A DNA stretch of 64,000 nucleotides, from contig NZ_CP106679.1 in assembly GCF_025502585.1 (NCBI RefSeq), forward strand, positions 3,193,501-3,257,500, read 5' to 3'. This DNA comes from Reichenbachiella agarivorans (lineage in GTDB: Bacteria > Bacteroidota > Bacteroidia > Cytophagales > Cyclobacteriaceae). A program made the position numbers and the translations under genes. A model generated the notes under the pieces. The model had not been told where the DNA came from. It worked only from the letters and a program-made list of their open reading frames with translations, and did no database searches. This document shows positions 55,301 to 63,717 of this stretch, piece by piece (within the stretch, counting starts at the first letter, position 1; each line of letters opens with the position of its first letter).

Positions 55301-55633
55301 GAGCAAACAGATGTGCCTGTTATCCTCACTTATGGTTTGACGCAGAGTGGTGCAGATGTGCAAGCTTACACGCTGTACAACCAGAGCAATGTCAGAGTAG
55401 CCAATGGTGACTACATACGCTTGAAGAGCGTCAGATTGGCCTATCAGATTCCTCCGAGATGGTTGGAAAAGGTCAAAATGAGAAATGCCAGCGTGAGTGT
55501 AGATGGTCAGAATTTGGCGTTGTTGTATTCGGACAAGAAATTGAATGGGCAGGATCCAGAGTTTTTTAGTAGTGGGGGCGTGGCATTACCACAGCCTAAG
55601 ATGCTTACATTTTCATTGAACATAGGGCTATGA
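52310..55633 (+). CDS. SusC/RagA-family TonB-linked outer-membrane protein
   Basis: 1107 residues: signal peptide (about 1-25), CarboxypepD-like domain (about 30-108, VSGQVLDAKGEPLLGVSIQV), TonB-box-like DEVVVNGFQ, plug (about 120-255) with the SusC signature LKDASATAIYGARAANGVIV, and a large barrel ending LNIGL. SusC proteins import large ligands together with a SusD lid. The start is a TTG at 52310; the stop overlaps the SusD start by four bases. No glycan enzyme is encoded nearby, so this need not be a sugar system. Confidence 0.93.
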   Translation: MKPNFTKTRISIIMLLLLSSMISFAQSPVTVSGQVLDAKGEPLLGVSIQVKNSSIGAVSDMEGRFKFQAKQGDIIVARMLGMQEQTFTAQNSQPITLKMLEDDEVLDEVVVNGFQVVDRKLFTGAAQRLQMDDIKLEGVADASRMLEGRVAGVTVDNISGTFGTSPKIRIRGNSSINGNNQPLYVVDGVILEDLSNVNTDDFISGNANTLISSSIANINPSDIESYQVLKDASATAIYGARAANGVIVITTKKGKSGALQVNYTGNYSVKIRPTYSQFSLMNSAEEMSVYREMQNKGLIDITTAARAQNYGAMGKMYVLINQKQIPWGAGGGLNEEFLNQYENANTDWFDVLFNDFGLQQQHSLSFTTGTDKSSNYYSISYLNDEGQTIADNVKRLTATARNSYRVSDKFNFGLKLTGSYRDQLAPGTSNREFDPISGTYSRDFDINPLSFALNTSRSMRPYDENGDLEYFRRNYAPFNILEELKYNFIDINVLDVSTQANFEAKPTKNLTVNGVFQMRYASTRRDHTVHERSNQAEAYRADDTQFFQDSNNLLYRDPDNPGLNPVVVLPQGGFNYLDQSDLLSFFNRMSINWSKDFGPNHSVNVLAGEEIRYSDRSERQSTAMGVIYESGSVVVTDPNIVEFFNLQNIDINTFDEQHDRFVGVFLNGGYAFKGKYIANFTVRYDGSNQLGKSQSARYLPTWNVSGAWNIDQERFMSGFDWISELKLRATYGLSGNLPPNASAILNLQPEVTIRPTDVEPYLYIEDLTNEDLTWEKLNEFNVGMDLGLWNSRVTTSTDYYYRQSFDLIGQVLTSGIGGQSLKYGNFADMESHGFEFTLNTINIQSNAFSWRTNFNIGYTRDQITNLDYGPRLADALDQNGAAVLGGPRRGLFSARFAGLTVNGIPTYYGENDQIVTEIDLQEREGLASILKYEGPSEPRGGGGFSNTFTYKGLSLSVLMTFKYDYKIRLNDSFRSSYNDFTSLPEELKDRWVTPGDEEQTDVPVILTYGLTQSGADVQAYTLYNQSNVRVANGDYIRLKSVRLAYQIPPRWLEKVKMRNASVSVDGQNLALLYSDKKLNGQDPEFFSSGGVALPQPKMLTFSLNIGL

Positions 55634-57120
55634 TGAGGATGAACAAAACATATCTTTTGGCTTTGGTGCTGTTGTCCAGTTTAGCAGGCTGCAATGATTT
55701 TTTGGATGAAAATCCAGACAATAGAGTTGAACTGGATGACCTAGACAAAACAGCTCAATTGGTGACCAATGCTTATTCCATTGCCAGTCCAGCATTTACA
55801 GATTGGATGACCGACGATTTTGTCTACACTTTTGGTACAAATATTCGTCCTGCTCACGATCAGATGTATCGGTGGGAGGACGTGACCGCTGGACCAGATG
55901 AGCAGGATACACCAGATTTCTTTTGGTACGAGACCTACAATGCCATCGCCCACGCCAATGAAGTATTGGCCGTCTTGGATGAGTTGCCTGTGGAGTCCGA
56001 CGAAGACATAGCACAAAAGAAAGCCATAGAGGCAGAGGCTTTGTTGACCCGTGCCTATGGTCACTTTATGATCGTAAACCTATTTGCTGAGCATTACAAC
56101 ATCAATACGGCCTCTTCAGATGATGGGATTCCGTATGTCAGAGCGCCAGAGACAACCTTTTTGGCTGAGTATGAGCGCGTGTCAGTTTCCAGAGTGTACA
56201 GCCTCATCGAGGATGATCTGTTGGATGGATTGGACGGTTTAGATGAGTCTTTTTTCAATAACTCTGGGAAATATCATTTCAACAGAAACGCTGCTTTGGC
56301 ATTTGCCAGTCGGTTTTATCTCTACAAAGGAGACATGGTACGGTGTCTTCAATACAGCAATGAATTGTTGGGAAGCAATCCTGCGGCCTTTGTCCGAGAC
56401 TTTACCTCTGATGAGTACAATGCTGCCAAATCGTCCATTACTGGTTATCCTCAATTGTATTCCTCACCAGAGGAAACAGCCAATTTACTGTTGATGAGAA
56501 AGGTATCGTTGATGCAGCGCACGGATTATGCTTTCGGAGTGGAAGAGAATTTTTATGGAGACTTGTTTAGTAGCAATCCATTTGGAGCGACAGATGAACG
56601 AGAAAACCCGGCACTTGTCAAGGGGCAAAATGCTTTGTTTCCACTCAGGTATGAGAGTTTGTTTGAGAGGAGTAGTTTAAATTCCAACACAGGGACTCCC
56701 TATCATATTGGTATTATGTTTAGAGGGGAAGAGGTCTTGTTCAATAGGATTGAAGCCAATTTGTATGGAGGTAAATTGGATGCATGTCTGGCAGATTTGC
56801 AGGTGTTGACAGATCGTCGCTATACAGGAGTAGCAGATTTGACATTGAGTTTGTCCATGTTGCGTAGTTTCTATGGCGCGGATGACGAGCCAAGCTTTAG
56901 TGATGCAGACATTGTGCTCAATTACATGCTTTTAGAAAAAAGAAAGGAGTTTTTGGCACAGGGTCAGAGGTGGTTTGACATCAAGAGATATGGTATGTCT
57001 GTGCAGCATGGGTTTGGCGATGCAGGGAGTATAGTGCTGCAACCCAACGACCTTAGAAAAGTATTGCAAATCCCACAATCTGCACAAGATATTGGAGGAC
57101 TAGAAGACAATCCTAGATGA
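55630..57120 (+). CDS. SusD/RagB-family nutrient-binding outer-membrane lipoprotein
   Basis: 496 residues with lipobox SLAGC (cysteine near residue 21) followed by NDFLDENPDNR, the typical SusD start. Helical TPR-like parts and the C-terminal block MLLEKRKEFLAQGQRWFDIKR (about 435-455) are characteristic. It caps the SusC barrel on the cell surface. It overlaps both neighbours by four bases, giving tight coupling. Confidence 0.92.
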   Translation: MMRMNKTYLLALVLLSSLAGCNDFLDENPDNRVELDDLDKTAQLVTNAYSIASPAFTDWMTDDFVYTFGTNIRPAHDQMYRWEDVTAGPDEQDTPDFFWYETYNAIAHANEVLAVLDELPVESDEDIAQKKAIEAEALLTRAYGHFMIVNLFAEHYNINTASSDDGIPYVRAPETTFLAEYERVSVSRVYSLIEDDLLDGLDGLDESFFNNSGKYHFNRNAALAFASRFYLYKGDMVRCLQYSNELLGSNPAAFVRDFTSDEYNAAKSSITGYPQLYSSPEETANLLLMRKVSLMQRTDYAFGVEENFYGDLFSSNPFGATDERENPALVKGQNALFPLRYESLFERSSLNSNTGTPYHIGIMFRGEEVLFNRIEANLYGGKLDACLADLQVLTDRRYTGVADLTLSLSMLRSFYGADDEPSFSDADIVLNYMLLEKRKEFLAQGQRWFDIKRYGMSVQHGFGDAGSIVLQPNDLRKVLQIPQSAQDIGGLEDNPR

Positions 57121-57998
57121 TGAGAAGTAGGCTAAATATACCATTTCTGAAAAGAGGCAAATTCTTCGTTTGTCTGCTGCTGCTGACTGCATGTTTGCAT
57201 GACGAAAAGCTCAATGAACCTGTGAAGGAGGGAGACGAACCAACCTCTGCTTTGGATGTTTATATCGACGAGAACTTCACACAAGCGTATAACATAGCCG
57301 TGCGGTACAAGTACGTGGACAACTATGTAGACCCTGGTCAACGTGTCGCACCACCGATCTTGGATGTGGTCAAGCCTATGTTGGATTTTGTACAGGAGTA
57401 TTGGATAGATGTCTATTTAGCGGTAGAAAATGGGGAAGCCTTTTTTAGACGCTACGTCCCTGCAGAGTTGATTTTCTTGGGAGGGTTGATCTACAATGGA
57501 GACGGTACTGTGACGCTGGGTACAGCAGATGCTGGAGCGCGGATCACCTATACCAATGTCAATGGTTTTGATTTGGATGATCCAGATTGGTTGCAATTGC
57601 AATTGCAAGTGACCTACCATGAATTCGCCCATATTGTGCACCAAGAATTTTCCCTCCCGTCTGGCTTTGAGAATATTTCTCCAGCAGGCTACTCTAGTGC
57701 GGGATCATGGTACAATCTCACAGAAGAGGAAGCCTTGCAGCGTGGTTTTGTATCTCCCTATGCCACCAGTTCGGTTAATGAAGACTTTGCAGAGACGATA
57801 GCATTCTATGTATTTGATGCGTCGTTTTTCGAGCATTATATCAACCTAGACGCAGATTGTGTCACTGCCGATTGTGAAAATGACAATGCAGGCAAAGAGA
57901 AAATATTTGAGAAATTGACTTCTATCAAAGAGCACTATCTGAAAGTGACAGGTGTGGATTTGGATGATTTGAGAGCAGAATTACAATCTAAATTGTAA
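57117..57998 (+). CDS. putative zinc-binding metallopeptidase lipoprotein (Peptidase_Mx1-like)
   Basis: 293 residues: lipobox LLTAC (about residue 23), then a domain with the zinc motif VTYHEFAHIVHQEF (HEFAH near residue 166). The acidic EDFAETIAFYVFD block near residue 222 could supply the third ligand. The family is known to co-occur with SusC/SusD. It probably acts on a protein or peptide at the surface before uptake. It overlaps the SusD gene by four bases and precedes the DUF4302 gene by three. Confidence 0.82.
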   Translation: MMRSRLNIPFLKRGKFFVCLLLLTACLHDEKLNEPVKEGDEPTSALDVYIDENFTQAYNIAVRYKYVDNYVDPGQRVAPPILDVVKPMLDFVQEYWIDVYLAVENGEAFFRRYVPAELIFLGGLIYNGDGTVTLGTADAGARITYTNVNGFDLDDPDWLQLQLQVTYHEFAHIVHQEFSLPSGFENISPAGYSSAGSWYNLTEEEALQRGFVSPYATSSVNEDFAETIAFYVFDASFFEHYINLDADCVTADCENDNAGKEKIFEKLTSIKEHYLKVTGVDLDDLRAELQSKL

Positions 57999-58001
57999 AA
58001 G

Positions 58002-59396
58002 ATGAGAAAACTACTCTACCTATCGATCTTGATTTTGCTTTGGAGCTGTGGCTCTGAGGATGACAAAGGCTTGGACAGTGCGGACGAAAGACGACAAGCC
58101 GCCATAGACGACCTACAGGACAAGTTGATGGCAGCTGAGCACGGTTGGGTGCTCAATTACCAACCTGTGCCAGGATCGGGTGTTTACTACATTTTGTTGG
58201 ATTTTGATGAGGATGAAGTGCGCATACAATCCGACGTAGCGGATATGGAAGGTAGGTTATTTGATCAGACAATCCCATACCGTGTCGATGTGCAGTTGGC
58301 TGTTCAGTTGACTTTTGAGACTTATGCGGTATTCCATTATCTCTTTGAACAGGATCAATCTACCTTCGGGGCAGAATTTGAGTTTTTCTACCTTGACGAG
58401 CAGGATGGCAACATCAGATTGTATAGCAAATCTGATGGCTTGACAGAAATAACCATTGCCACACTGGTACCTGCAGCAGCCAATGCAGATCAAGCATTTT
58501 CTAGAGAGGAAGCGGGAAATTTTGATTCCTTTGACTTATATAATCAGCCTTTTGGCGACCAGGTGATTCAGCAACTGTACCTGTCTACCGACGATGTGTC
58601 TGTGTTTTGGACGATAGATCTGACTAAGAGAATCATCCGTGTGGATGGGGCTGCACCAGGACAAGATAGCAAGATGATCACTGCTGCCAGTTGGGTAGAT
58701 ATTGATCAAGAGATTCCCTATTCCTTCTTGGATGGGAAAATGGTGTTAGCAAACCCTATTGTTTTCAATTTGGGAGGAAAGTCATATAGTATTTCGGAGA
58801 TTGCCCTGGATAGTTATACAGAAGATGGGACAGTGTATTGCTCTAGTGAAGCACAAAATGCGCCGAGCTATACAGCCAGTGTTGCGGGGGTAGGAGCTGC
58901 TGAGTTGAAACATTCTTTGTTTGATGCTGGGGGATTGAATTTCACTACGGAGGCTGATATTCCTTATTCGGTCAATGTTTTCTTTGTGGGAGACAGTACT
59001 GGTCAGTCTTTGACCGCAGATGACAGGATTATCGGGCAGACATATCCTGATGCGACTGGCTTCATATTCAACTATGGTCGTGATTCGGTGGAGATAGCCT
59101 ATTCTGTCGGGATCAGCTTCATAGATGAAAACAACGTAGGTCAAACGCATTTAAGAGGATTTGACGCCACAGTAGTAGAGGGCAATTTCATCAAAATCAC
59201 ACTCAATGATACTTTTCATTATACCAATGCAGCAGAGGTAGAGGCCATTGATGAGCAGAACCTGCGAGATGTAACTGATGAGATATTTTCTCAAGGAGAG
59301 ATTTATATAGCCAATTGGCCGATTCAAGATGGTTTAGTGATATTCAGGCTATTCAATCCTTGCAATGGCTATGAAGTCGTGTTGGTGAAACCTTAA
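58002..59396 (+). CDS. DUF4302-family lipoprotein
   Basis: 464 residues with lipobox LLWSC (about residue 16). The mature start, ADERRQAAIDDLQDKLMAAE followed by HGWVLNY, is the recognisable opening of DUF4302 proteins, which often accompany SusC/SusD and zinc-peptidase genes. The rest is beta-rich without catalytic motifs. Likely a surface ligand-binding accessory. The stop overlaps the convergent histidine kinase gene by four bases. Confidence 0.8.
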   Translation: MRKLLYLSILILLWSCGSEDDKGLDSADERRQAAIDDLQDKLMAAEHGWVLNYQPVPGSGVYYILLDFDEDEVRIQSDVADMEGRLFDQTIPYRVDVQLAVQLTFETYAVFHYLFEQDQSTFGAEFEFFYLDEQDGNIRLYSKSDGLTEITIATLVPAAANADQAFSREEAGNFDSFDLYNQPFGDQVIQQLYLSTDDVSVFWTIDLTKRIIRVDGAAPGQDSKMITAASWVDIDQEIPYSFLDGKMVLANPIVFNLGGKSYSISEIALDSYTEDGTVYCSSEAQNAPSYTASVAGVGAAELKHSLFDAGGLNFTTEADIPYSVNVFFVGDSTGQSLTADDRIIGQTYPDATGFIFNYGRDSVEIAYSVGISFIDENNVGQTHLRGFDATVVEGNFIKITLNDTFHYTNAAEVEAIDEQNLRDVTDEIFSQGEIYIANWPIQDGLVIFRLFNPCNGYEVVLVKP

Positions 59397-61336
59397 ACTT
59401 CTTTGGCCTGGAAGAACTCGATGCTGAAGTTGGAGCCTTTTCCTACTTCGCTCTCCACGCTAATCTTTCCCTCCATTTGTTCCACGTATTGCTTGACTAT
59501 AGACAATCCTAGACCAGTAGACTGCTCGTTGCCTGTAGGTTTGGCGCTGAGGGTTTGAAATTTATTGAAGATTTTCTTTTTGTCATCATCAGTCAAGCCT
59601 GGGCCCTGATCAATGAAAGAAATTCTGACTCTGCCATTTTCGTTTGGAATAGATACCTCTACTGTGATTTCAGTATTTCGCTCCGAAAATTTGATGGCAT
59701 TGGAGATCAGGTTTTCTACCACTTGGTAGAAGTGTATTTGATCTCCCATGATGAAACTAGGTTTAGTGCCCAGTTTGGAAGTAATCTTGATGTTTTTGCT
59801 TTTGGCCGCAGATAGGTAATTGTTCAAAACCTGCTGCAAGACATAGTTCACGTTGATGCGGTCAGAGATGTAGTTTTTGGATTCTTCTTCTAATGCCTCT
59901 ACGTTCAAAATTTTAGTAATCATCTCCAAAAGTCTGTCTGACTCACCAATGATGTGTTCCAACATCTGATTATCGGATTCACTCATTTTGTCTATCAGGC
60001 TGGACTGGTGTATCTGTGTGAGGCCTTTGATGTTGTTGATCGGTGCACGCAGATCGTGAGACAATATACGGATCAGGTTGTTCTTTTCGTGGTTTAGGTC
60101 GATCAGGCTGTTGTTGTGTTTGTATGCTTCTTCTTTCTGCTTTTCTATCTGCAGGGTCATCTTTCGGCGGTCACGAGAGGCCTTGAACGTGATGATGGCA
60201 AAAGCCAAGAACAGCACAGATGAAATAATGGCCAACCAAATAATGATTTTTTGCCTGCTGATTACCATTTGGTTCAGTTCAGATTGCTGTTTGAGGTAGC
60301 GGGTTTCTGCTTCCTTCTTTTCTGCCTCGTAGCTGGCGTGTAGTGATTCGATCTTTCTGGTGTTTTCTTCGCTGAAGATAGAATCCTTCTTATCTACATA
60401 CATTTGGTGATAGAGTAACGCTTTTTTGTTGTTGCTCCCCGCTTCATAGATGGATGACAGCAACTGCAGGACATCACTTTCTACTTTTTTGATATCATTG
60501 TCTATACATATTTGGAGCGTAATTTTTGCGTACCTTTCAGCGTCATTGAGTTGATTTTGCTTGAGGCGTATTTTGGACAGATTCAAGTAGCTGTAGGCTA
60601 GGGTAGTTTTGTGTCCCAGGGCGTTGACTTCAGGTAGGTTGGACAGGAGGATAGTTTGAGCCTCGTCCAGTCGGTCGCTGAGGATATACAAGTTGGCCAG
60701 ATCCACTCGGGTGATGACAGTTCCCTCTTGATTGTTTTGTTCCTTACGCAGTTTGATGGCCTCTAGTAGATTTTCTTCGGCTTTTTCGTATTGTTCCAAT
60801 CCAGTATAGGATCTACCTAGATTGACATGGCAGTAGGCCATCAAATCTATGTCTTCCAGTTTCTCGGCGTTGATCAGTGCCTTTTCAAAATATTGGATGG
60901 CACCATCATAGTTGGTCTGAAAAACATAGATATTGCCAATGTTGATCAGGGAGTAACTAATCTGTATGAGGTTGCGACTTTGCTCGGCATGTTTGAGTGC
61001 CTCAAAAAAGTTTTCCAAGGCACCGAGGAAATTGCTGTGATTTCTTTTGGCGATCCCGATGAAATTCAAACTGGTACTGATGCCTAGTGGATAATTGAGT
61101 TTGACGGCAAGGTTGTAGGCTCTCTGTCCATAAATCAGCGAGGAGTCAATTCTGATGTTGCGGTATTTCCAACTGATGTCGTTGTATAGGTCTACCAGCT
61201 CCTTGTCTTTGGCGCCTTGCATGGCAGTTTTGAGACTGTCGATGCTGCCCATAGCCGAACCTGACTCAGCGTAGGATGTAGGTGCAATGACCCATATGTA
61301 GCAAGCAAGTAATAGTGTTTTATACAATGTCCTCAT
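59393..61336 (-). CDS. TPR-containing sensor histidine kinase
   Basis: 647 residues: signal peptide (about 1-23), several TPR repeats (about 65-300, for example ISTSLNFIGIAKRNHSN and AIQYFEKALINAEKLEDIDL), a coiled coil, one membrane helix (about 355-375), and a dimerisation domain with the H-box ILSHDLRAPINNIKG (about residue 420). The ATPase domain has N-box VVENLISNAIKFSE, G1 DQGPGL and G2 GLGLSIVKQY. No response regulator is adjacent, so it is an orphan. The periplasmic TPRs probably sense a protein partner. Confidence 0.9.
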   Translation of the reverse strand: MRTLYKTLLLACYIWVIAPTSYAESGSAMGSIDSLKTAMQGAKDKELVDLYNDISWKYRNIRIDSSLIYGQRAYNLAVKLNYPLGISTSLNFIGIAKRNHSNFLGALENFFEALKHAEQSRNLIQISYSLINIGNIYVFQTNYDGAIQYFEKALINAEKLEDIDLMAYCHVNLGRSYTGLEQYEKAEENLLEAIKLRKEQNNQEGTVITRVDLANLYILSDRLDEAQTILLSNLPEVNALGHKTTLAYSYLNLSKIRLKQNQLNDAERYAKITLQICIDNDIKKVESDVLQLLSSIYEAGSNNKKALLYHQMYVDKKDSIFSEENTRKIESLHASYEAEKKEAETRYLKQQSELNQMVISRQKIIIWLAIISSVLFLAFAIITFKASRDRRKMTLQIEKQKEEAYKHNNSLIDLNHEKNNLIRILSHDLRAPINNIKGLTQIHQSSLIDKMSESDNQMLEHIIGESDRLLEMITKILNVEALEEESKNYISDRINVNYVLQQVLNNYLSAAKSKNIKITSKLGTKPSFIMGDQIHFYQVVENLISNAIKFSERNTEITVEVSIPNENGRVRISFIDQGPGLTDDDKKKIFNKFQTLSAKPTGNEQSTGLGLSIVKQYVEQMEGKISVESEVGKGSNFSIEFFQAKEV

Positions 61337-61475
61337 CTTATAATTAATCTCTCCAATAGGGAGACTTCATAAACCTGTAAAACTACCTAAGTAGGCATGA
61401 ATAAAAAAATTCATTTCCAATTACGGGATTAACTTCTACAGGTGGGAGGAAACAAAGAAAAAGTATTCTTGATAG

Positions 61476-61505
61476 TTGTACTTCTTCTTAGCTTTTCCAA
61501 ATTTG
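61476..61505 (+). promoter_or_regulatory. candidate promoter of the class V aminotransferase gene
   Basis: TTG at 61476-61478 and CAAATTTG at 61498-61505 are 19 bp apart, matching the Bacteroidota pattern with one mismatch in the -7 box. The ATG at 61528 is 22 bp downstream. The rest of the 61337-61527 gap shows nothing else. Confidence 0.35.
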
Positions 61506-61527
61506 TCCTCAAACAACATTAAAACAA

Positions 61528-62943
61528 ATGAATTTCGATGAAATTAGGAAATGTATCGTTGGCTGGGATCAATGCTTCGATACAGTCCTTGGGAGTCAGT
61601 CGATGATCTATGCTGATTGGGTAGCTGGAGGTAGATTGTATGGCCCGATCGAGGAGCGAATGCTCAACCAAGTCGGTCCTTGGTTGGCCAATACGCACTC
61701 CTACTCGAATAGAACTGGAAGCTACATGACCGCAGCTTATGATGAAGCCCGCAGCATCATTAAACAACACGTCAATGCCTCTGATACGGATATGCTGGTC
61801 ATGACAGGTAGTGGCATGACTGGGGCTTTGCGTAGATTTTTGCAAATTTTGAAACTGGATCAACTGTCAGAGAAGCCCGTGATACTTACATCGCATATGG
61901 AGCATCATTCGCATCAGGTGGGATGGGTTGCCTCGGGTTGTGAAGTGGTAGTAGTGCCACCAAACAAAAATTTAACTGTGGATTTGTCTATTTGGAGAGA
62001 GTACTTGCAACAGTACCATGATCGTCAGATTATAGCTGCCTTTACCTCTGGATCCAACGTGACAGGGATATTGCTACCTGTGCATCAGTTGGCATCTTTG
62101 GTACATCACTATGGAGGGAAATGTTTTGTGGATTATGCAGCTACGGCACCTTATACTGATATCAATATGCACCCTAGTATAGAGGATGAAAGATTGGACG
62201 CCATCTACTTTTCTCCGCACAAGTTTTTGGGAGGGCCTGGATCAGCTGGCGTATTGCTGTTTGACGAAGCCTTGTATGATGGCATATCTAGCATCCCAGG
62301 CGGTGGCAATGTCACATGGACCAAGCCTTGGGGTGGCTATGGCATCACAGCACACAAAGAAACCAAGGAAGATGGCGGGACTCCGTCTTTCTTACAAACG
62401 ATCCGTGCTGCCATGTCTATCCAGCTCAAAGAAAAGATGGGAGTCGCCCATATCGAAGCACGAGAGAGGCAATTGCTCCAAGCTGCGATCCAAGGCTTGA
62501 CAGCCATAGACGGCGTACAGATATTAGGCGATTTGGAATCAAAGAGGATAGGTGTAGTTTCTTTCAATATCACTGGCATCCACTACAATGCCGTTGTCCG
62601 CCTTCTCAATGATTATTTTGCCATACAGGTACGTGGGGGATGGGCTTGTGCGAGTACCTATGTGCATTATTTGTTTGGTATAGACGAGGCGGCATCAGAT
62701 ACCTTGACTAGAGAGATAGATCAGAAGAATCTCACCCACAAACCCGGTTTTGTACGGGTATCATTGCATCCTACCATGACAGATGAAGAGTTGCAAAAGA
62801 TAATAGCGGGAGTGGAATACATTGCAACGCATAAAGAAGAACTCATCAAAGCTTATCGCTACAATCAGTCTACTAATGATTTTGAACGGATTGGAAGTGA
62901 ATCTGTGGATAGGAAGGAAATTGCCGCCTTGTTTGCATTTTGA
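61528..62943 (+). CDS. class V aminotransferase-fold protein (cysteine desulfurase-like)
   Basis: 471 residues of the fold-type I PLP family. The start has IYADWVAGGRLYGPIEERM and NTHSYSNRTGSYMT, SHMEHHSHQVGW supplies the ring-stacking histidine region, and DAIYFSPHKFLGGPGSAGVL contains the PLP lysine (near residue 232). The late RGGWACASTYVH places a cysteine where desulfurases have their active-site loop. It resembles the SufS-like group, but no sulfur-assembly gene is next to it, so the substrate is open. It is divergent from the kinase gene. Confidence 0.82.
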   Translation: MNFDEIRKCIVGWDQCFDTVLGSQSMIYADWVAGGRLYGPIEERMLNQVGPWLANTHSYSNRTGSYMTAAYDEARSIIKQHVNASDTDMLVMTGSGMTGALRRFLQILKLDQLSEKPVILTSHMEHHSHQVGWVASGCEVVVVPPNKNLTVDLSIWREYLQQYHDRQIIAAFTSGSNVTGILLPVHQLASLVHHYGGKCFVDYAATAPYTDINMHPSIEDERLDAIYFSPHKFLGGPGSAGVLLFDEALYDGISSIPGGGNVTWTKPWGGYGITAHKETKEDGGTPSFLQTIRAAMSIQLKEKMGVAHIEARERQLLQAAIQGLTAIDGVQILGDLESKRIGVVSFNITGIHYNAVVRLLNDYFAIQVRGGWACASTYVHYLFGIDEAASDTLTREIDQKNLTHKPGFVRVSLHPTMTDEELQKIIAGVEYIATHKEELIKAYRYNQSTNDFERIGSESVDRKEIAALFAF

Positions 62944-63049
62944 AGAGAACGATCAAGAACCCATTTCCATCTCCAGTGAGTTGATCATCAGGTATGCGCA
63001 CGACACCTTGGTACAGAATGATGCCAAGGTGATCAGCTGGCGTCAATAA
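62933..63049 (+). CDS. possible 38-residue peptide or gene remnant after the aminotransferase
   Basis: In the +1 frame relative to the aminotransferase end, a TTG at 62933 opens 38 codons ending at TAA 63047-63049. The codons look like those of real genes here, and the peptide (starting with His-Phe, then EENDQEPISISSELIIRYAH) has an ordinary soluble composition. It overlaps the aminotransferase stop by eleven bases and the convergent Crp-type gene by seven. It may be a translationally coupled small protein or the 3' remnant of a lost gene. Confidence 0.3.
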   Translation: MHFEENDQEPISISSELIIRYAHDTLVQNDAKVISWRQ

Positions 63050-63717
63050 TAGTTGCTGATAGCTTCCAGACCTTCAGTGTTGGTTATTTTGATCTTCTTG
63101 CCTTCAAGAGCGATGAGGTTTTCATTTCGGAGGTCATGAAGGATCCTCGCGAGTGTTTCTATCACAGTCCCGACCATATTTGCCAAATCCAGTCTTGATA
63201 TTGATATTTCTTTCCCCTCACTTACTTTGTACTTGTTGTGTAGAATCAACAAGCAGAGGGCGACCCGCTCTCGTACGGTTCGCTGAGACAGCACTGCCAT
63301 CAGGTTGGTCGTGACTCTAAACTCATGACTGAGACTCTTCAACAGCAAACGTGAAAACGAGGTAGAATTGTCTAGAATACGAAAGAAGTCCTCTTTGTAG
63401 ATAAAAGAAATCGTAGAGTCTTCGATGGCAGTGGTGGACGTAGAATAGGTCTCATCACTCAATAGGGCCGAATAACCAAAAAACTCTCCTGCATTGTAGA
63501 TGTAGATGATTTGCTCGCGACCTTCGGCATCCACTTTGAACTTCTTGACCTTGCCCTCCTTGACAAAAAACATCCTTGAAGGAATAGATTCTTGGGTGAA
63601 TACAGCTTGGCTCTTGTGGTACTTTTGGTTGTGCATCACCTTTTCAAATAACTCCTTGTCGCTTTGTGGGAGTTCATTGAATATGTATTGATTGTTGAAA
63701 GTGAATTTTCTAATCAT
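63043..63717 (-). CDS. Crp/Fnr-family transcriptional regulator
   Basis: 224 residues from the ATG at 63717; the longer frame to 63813 adds residues unlike the family. A cyclic-nucleotide-binding-type beta-roll (about 25-120, with FVKEGKVKKFKVDAEGREQI and FFGYSALL) is followed by a helix-turn-helix (about 150-215, ISRLDLANMVGTVIETLARI). There is no FNR-type cysteine cluster. Effector unknown. The 63718-64000 tail shows no complete gene. Confidence 0.88.
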   Translation of the reverse strand: MIRKFTFNNQYIFNELPQSDKELFEKVMHNQKYHKSQAVFTQESIPSRMFFVKEGKVKKFKVDAEGREQIIYIYNAGEFFGYSALLSDETYSTSTTAIEDSTISFIYKEDFFRILDNSTSFSRLLLKSLSHEFRVTTNLMAVLSQRTVRERVALCLLILHNKYKVSEGKEISISRLDLANMVGTVIETLARILHDLRNENLIALEGKKIKITNTEGLEAISNYY

